From Clostridia bacterium (lineage in GTDB: Bacteria > Bacillota_A > Clostridia > Oscillospirales > CAG-272), in NCBI GenBank assembly GCA_017408625.1, contig JAFQUG010000226.1:1-9656 (forward strand): DNA of 9,656 bases, given 5' to 3'. Of the stretch, positions 6,363 through 9,656 are shown piece after piece. The notes beneath the pieces were generated by a model. It was not told the DNA's origin and did no database searches. It saw nothing but the letters and a program-made list of their open reading frames with translations. Every line of letters starts with the position of its first letter. Within the stretch, counting starts at the first letter, position 1. Made by a program: the position numbers and the translations under genes.

Positions 6363-6916
6363 ACTTCAAAGCCCTCCTTTTTCAAAAACTCTTTCAGCTT
6401 TTTTCTTGTGCGGAGCAAGAGGACGGTGACCGCGCTTTCCTTCATATGAAGATCCTGTGCGATCTCGGATATGGAACACGAGTACCAATACCTACGCACA
6501 AATACGATTTGCGCCTTGTCGGAAAGCGACCAAACAAACTTGTTCAAGGCATCCTTCAAAGCTACGCTCTCTCCTATATCCTCTCCGCTATCCCCCGAGG
6601 GAATGCACTCGGCAAGCTCGTCCAGCACAAGCGCCACCCGACCGCCGCGCTTTTGCGCGTGGTTCTGCTCGTAGCGGTCAAGTGAAAGCTGACGGCTGAT
6701 CATTCCGACGTGGGATTTGAGCGAATCGGGGAGTTTCGGCGGAATGGTGTTCCACACCTTGAGCAGCACATCGTTGACGATCTCCTTTGCATCTTGTTCG
6801 TTTTCAAGAATGCGATATGCAATTGCATAGCAGTAGTGTCCGTATTTCTTTTCAGTCTCACAAACGGCCAATTCCGAGCGTGCAAAAAGCAGCTCCAAAA
6901 TCTGCTTATCCTCCAT
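6359..6916 (-). CDS. ECF-type RNA polymerase sigma factor
   Basis: This 185-residue protein contains sigma region 2 (residues about 10-80, with YCYAIAYRILENEQDAKEIV at 28-47 followed by NDVLLKVWNTIPP) and region 4 (about 125-180, LSDKAQIVFVRRYWYSCSIS, then the helix-turn-helix EIAQDLHMKESAVTVLLLRTRKKL). Regions 1 and 3 are absent, as expected for the extracytoplasmic-function group. Two earlier in-frame starts exist, a GTG at 6955 and an ATG at 6934. The ATG at 6916 has AAAGGGGTGA 5-6 bases upstream and gives the usual family start MEDKQILELLFARSE. The gene overlaps the downstream membrane protein by 4 bases, the classic sigma/anti-sigma arrangement. It probably directs RNA polymerase to a small regulon in response to an envelope signal. 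I see no clear ECF-type recognition sequence ahead of it. Confidence 0.93.
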   Translation of the reverse strand: MEDKQILELLFARSELAVCETEKKYGHYCYAIAYRILENEQDAKEIVNDVLLKVWNTIPPKLPDSLKSHVGMISRQLSLDRYEQNHAQKRGGRVALVLDELAECIPSGDSGEDIGESVALKDALNKFVWSLSDKAQIVFVRRYWYSCSISEIAQDLHMKESAVTVLLLRTRKKLKEFLKKEGFEV

Positions 6917-6981
6917 ATCTCTCACCCCTTTCATACGTTTTTGAAGGCCCTTCACCTATAAGAACGGAAAAATCCCCGTGC

Positions 6982-7010
6982 ATACTACACGTCAAGCTGG
7001 ATTTTTTCAA
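6982..7010 (-). promoter_or_regulatory. Sigma-A promoter candidate of the sigma/anti-sigma operon
   Basis: TTGAAA (7010-7005), a 17-base spacer and TAGTAT (6987-6982) form a moderate sigma-A promoter 66 bases ahead of the ATG at 6916. The -35 lies inside the T-rich tail of the terminator that ends the PHP gene. A second TTGACG at 6996-6991 has no good -10 at correct spacing. Confidence 0.55.
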
Positions 7011-7012
7011 TC

Positions 7013-7051
7013 AAAAGCGCATCCGTCAAGAAGAGCTCTTGGCGAATGCGC
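7013..7051 (-). terminator. Terminator hairpin after the PHP gene
   Basis: The arms 7017-7031 and 7037-7051 pair over 15 positions with one mismatch and one G-U pair around the loop 7032-7036. On the minus strand they are followed by TTTTGATTG. The stem begins 7 bases after the stop codon region at 7059. The T-tail is short, so termination may be partial. Confidence 0.7.
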
Positions 7052-7058
7052 CCTTAAT

Positions 7059-8270
7059 TTACTCTGCGGAGTTGCTTTCCACCCAGATCGGCGAGGTCCA
7101 GCCATATCTGCCGTCGGCAAGCTCGACGCGCAGATAGAAATAGTCGGTCGCGTTTTCCTGCTTGTAATCCAAGATCAGCTCGGACGCAGCAGAGAGCGCC
7201 ACGTAATTGCGGCAATTCTTGACCAGCGTCACACGCTTTACCGGCACGTCGGCCTTGACGCGATAGAAAATATGCAAGTCACGGCTGTCGGGACGGGCAA
7301 TGATCTCACCCATATAGTGGCCGTTGATGCGGAAATCGATCTCCATGCGGCCGCACATCTCACCACTCGCCTCGCCCATCATAAAGGCATACGTGCGCTT
7401 AGCACGCAGAGCCTCAAAAATAGCGGCGGGAGTATTCTCGGTCGCCCAAACACCGGTCACACCGGGATATTTTTGCGGATATGGCAACGCGTCATCCACG
7501 CGGCCATTCATGCCGCTGTGGTCGTCCGAGCCGCCGATGACGCCCATTTTCGCGCCCTTGCGTAAGGCGTCCTGCCAAAAGCCGCCCTCGCAGCACGCAT
7601 ATGTCGCACCCGCGGGATTACCCATATACTCAGCCGCGTCGCCGCGCGAAATGACCTCAATAAAGGGCGTGTGCAGCTCGGTGGGCAGCGCTAAAAAATC
7701 TGCGTTAGAGGTAAAGGAATAGGTATCGTGCGGGCAGGTGATCACGTCGTCGCGCACCAGCAGTGCACGCAGCTCCTCCTCGGTGATCTCACCGTCGCGC
7801 ACGCCACGCACCATTTCTGCGTCCGCATCGCAAAAATACAGCACCAAATTGTTATAAAACGGGTACGAATCGCGCTCGTAGCCAAGCAGCGTGGAAAACT
7901 TGCCCGGCTCGCAGTATTCACGAGCTTTTGCGCGGATCAGATCCCACTTGGAAGGGCACCCTTCCCACAGCGCGGGTCTGCCCACGCCACCATGGTCGTG
8001 GTCGGTCAGCACCGCGAAATCAAGCCTCGCCAGGTCGCGGATATTGCGAAAATACGTATCAATATCGGGTCTGCCGTCCGAGAGATTGGTGTGCCCGTGC
8101 ATCTCGCCCACCAAGGGAATCAGCTCAGGGGCGGGCGGATCAAGACTGCGCCACGCGGCATCCAGATCCGCGCCGGTAGCGTCCGCCTTGCAGTACACCG
8201 CGTCGGTAAACGCCCTTGATCGGTTGGGCGTGTCATATCTCTTGGCCAAATATTTATCAGGGTGGTTCAT
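7059..8270 (-). CDS. PHP-domain metallohydrolase, CehA/McbA-like
   Basis: This 403-residue protein carries the four metal-binding motifs of the PHP superfamily: HGHTNLSDG (58-66), TDHDH (89-93), GYE (Glu132) and PHD (His181), and finally GGSDDHSG (246-253). Such enzymes hold two or three metal ions and cleave phosphoesters or related bonds. The end of the protein (RVTLVKNCRNYVAL at 346-359, then YFYLRVELADGRYGWTSPIWVE at the C-terminus) is typical of the CehA/McbA and DUF3604-like branch rather than of DNA-polymerase or histidinol-phosphatase PHP domains. There is no signal peptide, so it acts in the cytoplasm. The ATG at 8270 follows GGAGG by 5 bases. That site overlaps the last codons of the HAD gene, and only one base separates the two genes, so translation is probably coupled. 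The substrate cannot be told from sequence. Confidence 0.9.
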   Translation of the reverse strand: MNHPDKYLAKRYDTPNRSRAFTDAVYCKADATGADLDAAWRSLDPPAPELIPLVGEMHGHTNLSDGRPDIDTYFRNIRDLARLDFAVLTDHDHGGVGRPALWEGCPSKWDLIRAKAREYCEPGKFSTLLGYERDSYPFYNNLVLYFCDADAEMVRGVRDGEITEEELRALLVRDDVITCPHDTYSFTSNADFLALPTELHTPFIEVISRGDAAEYMGNPAGATYACCEGGFWQDALRKGAKMGVIGGSDDHSGMNGRVDDALPYPQKYPGVTGVWATENTPAAIFEALRAKRTYAFMMGEASGEMCGRMEIDFRINGHYMGEIIARPDSRDLHIFYRVKADVPVKRVTLVKNCRNYVALSAASELILDYKQENATDYFYLRVELADGRYGWTSPIWVESNSAE

Positions 8271-8271
8271 A

Positions 8272-8877
8272 TCAGCCTCCTATATGCGAATCCAGCCAGG
8301 CGCGCAGCTTGTCGGCGTCACCGTCAAATACGTATCCCGCCATGCCCAGTCGCATGGCCGCCTGCACGTTGTCTTCGCGGTCGTCCACAAATACGGTCTG
8401 GGCAGGATCAAGCGAAAATTTCTCGCAAATATGCAAAAAAATATCGGTATGCGGCTTTGTCATTCCGCACTCGGCCGAGAAAACACAGCCGTCAAGCAGC
8501 GCAAGAATGGGAATTTCATGCGCGTGAGAAGCAAAATACTTTGAAATATTGGAAAGCAGGTAAACGGGCGCACCGTAGGTGCTTTTGACGTGCTCAATCA
8601 CCTCGCGCATGCCCTCCACCTCGGGAATATTGTAGATCCAGTTGTAGTAAATGCTCTCCACCGCTTCGCCAAGCCGCGCAGGCACGCGGGTCTTGATGTC
8701 CGCGACAACCTCGGCATCGGTGATCGTGCCGGCATCCAGCCTATCCCAATACTTGCGGTCAAAGACGATATGCGCCAGCAGCGCAGCCTCCACGGGGTCG
8801 GATACGTACTTCCCCACCATATAAGACGGCTCAAAGTGCACAAGCACCTGGCCGAAATCAAAAATCACGTATTTCAT
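8272..8877 (-). CDS. HAD-IA family phosphatase, YihX-like
   Basis: This 201-residue HAD hydrolase has all four motifs: DFGQVL with nucleophile Asp7, LLSN with Ser109, GMTKPHTDIF with Lys141, and VFVDDREDN with Asp165/Asp166. The cap lies between motifs I and II (about residues 15-95), as in subfamily IA. Motif I has Gly at the position two after the nucleophile instead of the usual Asp, as in the YihX/epoxide-hydrolase-N-terminal group, whose member YihX removes phosphate from glucose-1-phosphate. The substrate here is not known. A GTG at 8892 is in frame, but GGAG lies inside that extension, 9 bases before the ATG at 8877, which also gives the normal family start MKYVIFDFG. It is the middle gene of the operon, 27 bases after the Pth2 gene and one base before the PHP gene. 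Confidence 0.9.
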   Translation of the reverse strand: MKYVIFDFGQVLVHFEPSYMVGKYVSDPVEAALLAHIVFDRKYWDRLDAGTITDAEVVADIKTRVPARLGEAVESIYYNWIYNIPEVEGMREVIEHVKSTYGAPVYLLSNISKYFASHAHEIPILALLDGCVFSAECGMTKPHTDIFLHICEKFSLDPAQTVFVDDREDNVQAAMRLGMAGYVFDGDADKLRAWLDSHIGG

Positions 8878-8904
8878 GTCTCTTTTCTCCACTCAGGAAA
8901 TTCA

Positions 8905-9327
8905 TCAATACAACGGCAGTGCGCCCGTCAATTCGTCAGCCACATCGGCAGGCAGCGGCTCGAGTGCCAGGCAGGTTTTGGTAGGCTGACCGTGAAATTC
9001 TGTCATGCCCGCGTCTGTAATCACGGCTGCGATGATCCCGCGCTCCTCTGCTTTCTTGGCAATCTCCAAGAGCGCATCCTCACCGTCCACGTATACGCAC
9101 ACCTTTGCACAACCGTACGAAAACCAATCGGTCAGCGGCGTGCTTGCCTTGTCACTCTGCTTCAGAGCAAGTCCGTCCGCAGTCATTTCGAAGTCGTTCA
9201 TACGCCCTTCCTTGCATATTGCCATCAGTACGGCATCAATGCAAGCATGTCCCGCCTGTGCAGCGATCTTCCCCTTGCGCATTTTGAGATCCCGACGCAT
9301 CACAATCATCATTTTGGACTTATACAT
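8905..9327 (-). CDS. Pth2-type peptidyl-tRNA hydrolase
   Basis: This 140-residue protein belongs to the archaeal/eukaryotic-type Pth2 family, which releases peptides from prematurely dropped peptidyl-tRNA. The signature DLKMRKGKIAAQAGHACIDA lies at 13-32 (with Lys18 or Lys20 at the catalytic lysine position). VITDAGMTE (102-110, Asp105) and the closing TKTCLALEPLPADVADELTG (116-135) follow. Between the first helix and the second half there is a roughly 30-residue insertion (about 41-70) compared with minimal Pth2 proteins, which recalls the PTRHD1 branch. Bacteria normally rely on the unrelated Pth (type 1), so this is probably an accessory enzyme or acts on a related substrate. An ATG at 9351 is in frame, but AAGGAG lies inside that extension, 6 bases before the ATG at 9327. 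It is the first gene of an operon with a HAD phosphatase and a PHP hydrolase. Confidence 0.85.
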   Translation of the reverse strand: MYKSKMMIVMRRDLKMRKGKIAAQAGHACIDAVLMAICKEGRMNDFEMTADGLALKQSDKASTPLTDWFSYGCAKVCVYVDGEDALLEIAKKAEERGIIAAVITDAGMTEFHGQPTKTCLALEPLPADVADELTGALPLY

Positions 9328-9361
9328 GACAAACTCCTTACTCTGCAGCATTTATGATTCT

Positions 9362-9389
9362 ATTATATCATAAAATCAGAGTTTTTCAA
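9362..9389 (-). promoter_or_regulatory. Sigma-A promoter of the Pth2-HAD-PHP operon
   Basis: TTGAAA (9389-9384), a 16-base spacer and a perfect TATAAT (9367-9362), with TG one base upstream of the -10. The predicted start near 9355 gives a leader of about 28 bases before the ATG at 9327. Confidence 0.8.
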
Positions 9390-9515
9390 TATGTTTCAGA
9401 CAAGTCGCAGGTTTAAGTCCATCGGATTGAGGGAAAGATACACGATGTCTTTTTTGCGCCGTAAATAGAGTCTTATCGGTGCAAGGACAGGCGGAGGTGG
9501 CAAAAATAAATATCC
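9390..9515. other. Intergenic stretch without a supported gene
   Basis: Between the operon promoter and the large hairpin lies about 125 bases of mixed sequence. A 73-codon minus-strand frame (9617-9396) runs across it and through both terminator hairpins, lacks a ribosome binding site and ends inside the operon promoter region, so I do not believe it. The stretch could be the body of a short plus-strand RNA ending at the hairpin, but no plus-strand promoter is clear. Confidence 0.4.
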
Positions 9516-9577
9516 CCCCGGATAATGAACTGCCCCAATTTGTGCGGGCAGTTCACTATGGCGGGGTTTTCTTTTTT
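9516..9577 (+). terminator. Large hairpin with long T-run on the plus strand
   Basis: The inner stem TGAACTGCCC (9526-9535)/GGGCAGTTCA (9546-9555) is 10 bp. It is extended outward by 9522-9524/9557-9559 and CCCCG (9516-9520)/CGGGG (9562-9566). On the plus strand TTTTCTTTTTT follows at once (9567-9577), the form of a strong intrinsic terminator. No plus-strand gene is seen before it. The TGAACTGCCC arms also recall ends of some small insertion elements. Confidence 0.6.
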
Positions 9578-9580
9578 CAA

Positions 9581-9608
9581 AAATTGCCCGAGGCGATGCC
9601 TCGGGCAA
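9581..9608 (-). terminator. Rho-independent terminator of an off-window minus-strand gene
   Basis: A perfect 11-bp stem, TTGCCCGAGGC (9584-9594)/GCCTCGGGCAA (9598-9608), with loop GAT. On the minus strand it ends in TTTTTG (complement of 9579-9583 and the stem base). It faces a gene that would enter from the right edge. Confidence 0.8.
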
Positions 9609-9613
9609 AATGA

Positions 9614-9656
9614 TCAATCCCTGATTTTATGCGCTTCTCTTGCGCTTGATAAGGAA
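9614..9656 (-). CDS. Possible 3' end of a gene entering from the right edge
   Basis: One minus-strand frame is open from the edge and ends at a TGA (9616-9614), giving ...SLSSAREAHKIRD, 6 bases before the terminator stem. A second frame ends earlier at a TAA (9629-9627), giving ...FLIKRKRSA. The terminator suggests that one of them is real, but 43 bases cannot decide which. I do not recognise the product. Confidence 0.25.
   Translation of the reverse strand, partial: SLSSAREAHKIRD

Noticed and set aside
6991..6996. TTGACG as -35 of the sigma operon or as an ECF autoregulation site
   Set aside because: No acceptable -10 at 16-18 bases, and no second half of a known ECF promoter type is recognisable.
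9396..9617. 73-codon minus-strand frame at the right end
   Set aside because: It crosses two terminator hairpins, has no ribosome binding site, and includes a proline run and unnatural composition.
1..9656. tRNA, rRNA or riboswitch
   Set aside because: No cloverleaf with a T-loop GTTCRA pattern, no rRNA core motif and no riboswitch core that I could recognise on reading both strands.

Overview
The window looks like a chromosomal segment from a Gram-positive anaerobe of the class Clostridia. The evidence is AGGAGG-type ribosome binding sites in front of nearly every gene, near-consensus sigma-A promoters with extended -10 elements, a clostridial-style ECF sigma/anti-sigma pair, two XRE regulators with helical-repeat tails, and short palindromic elements of a kind common in intergenic DNA of gut Clostridia. 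This taxonomic call is inference. No marker gene fixes the genus.

Every convincing gene is on the minus strand, so transcription runs from high to low coordinates. Read in that direction: a terminator and possibly the last codons of an off-window gene (9584-9656); a three-gene operon with its own promoter, encoding a Pth2-type peptidyl-tRNA hydrolase, a HAD-IA phosphatase and a PHP/CehA-McbA-like metallohydrolase (9327-7059), closed by a hairpin; an ECF sigma factor overlapping a membrane-anchored putative anti-sigma/sensor gene (6916-5235), closed by a strong terminator; a 719-residue protein joining an XRE helix-turn-helix, a helical-repeat region, a GNAT acetyltransferase and a Cys/His-rich C-terminal module (5037-2878); a D-amino-acid aminotransferase with a near-perfect promoter and a good terminator (2750-1902); and a second XRE regulator with a helical tail (1742-618).

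The left 617 bases hold no gene I can support. They are packed with inverted repeats: two copies of one palindromic element in opposite orientation, a two-hairpin element closed by an outer stem, and a three-part repeat able to form alternative hairpins.

For five of the eight genes the longest reading frame starts too far upstream. In four of them (aminotransferase, ECF sigma, HAD, Pth2) the ribosome binding site lies inside the longer frame. In the left XRE gene it lies too close to the first ATG. The starts given here follow the ribosome binding sites. The most unusual item is the 719-residue fusion. The aminotransferase, sigma/anti-sigma and Pth2-HAD-PHP units are recognisable families in an ordinary-looking arrangement.
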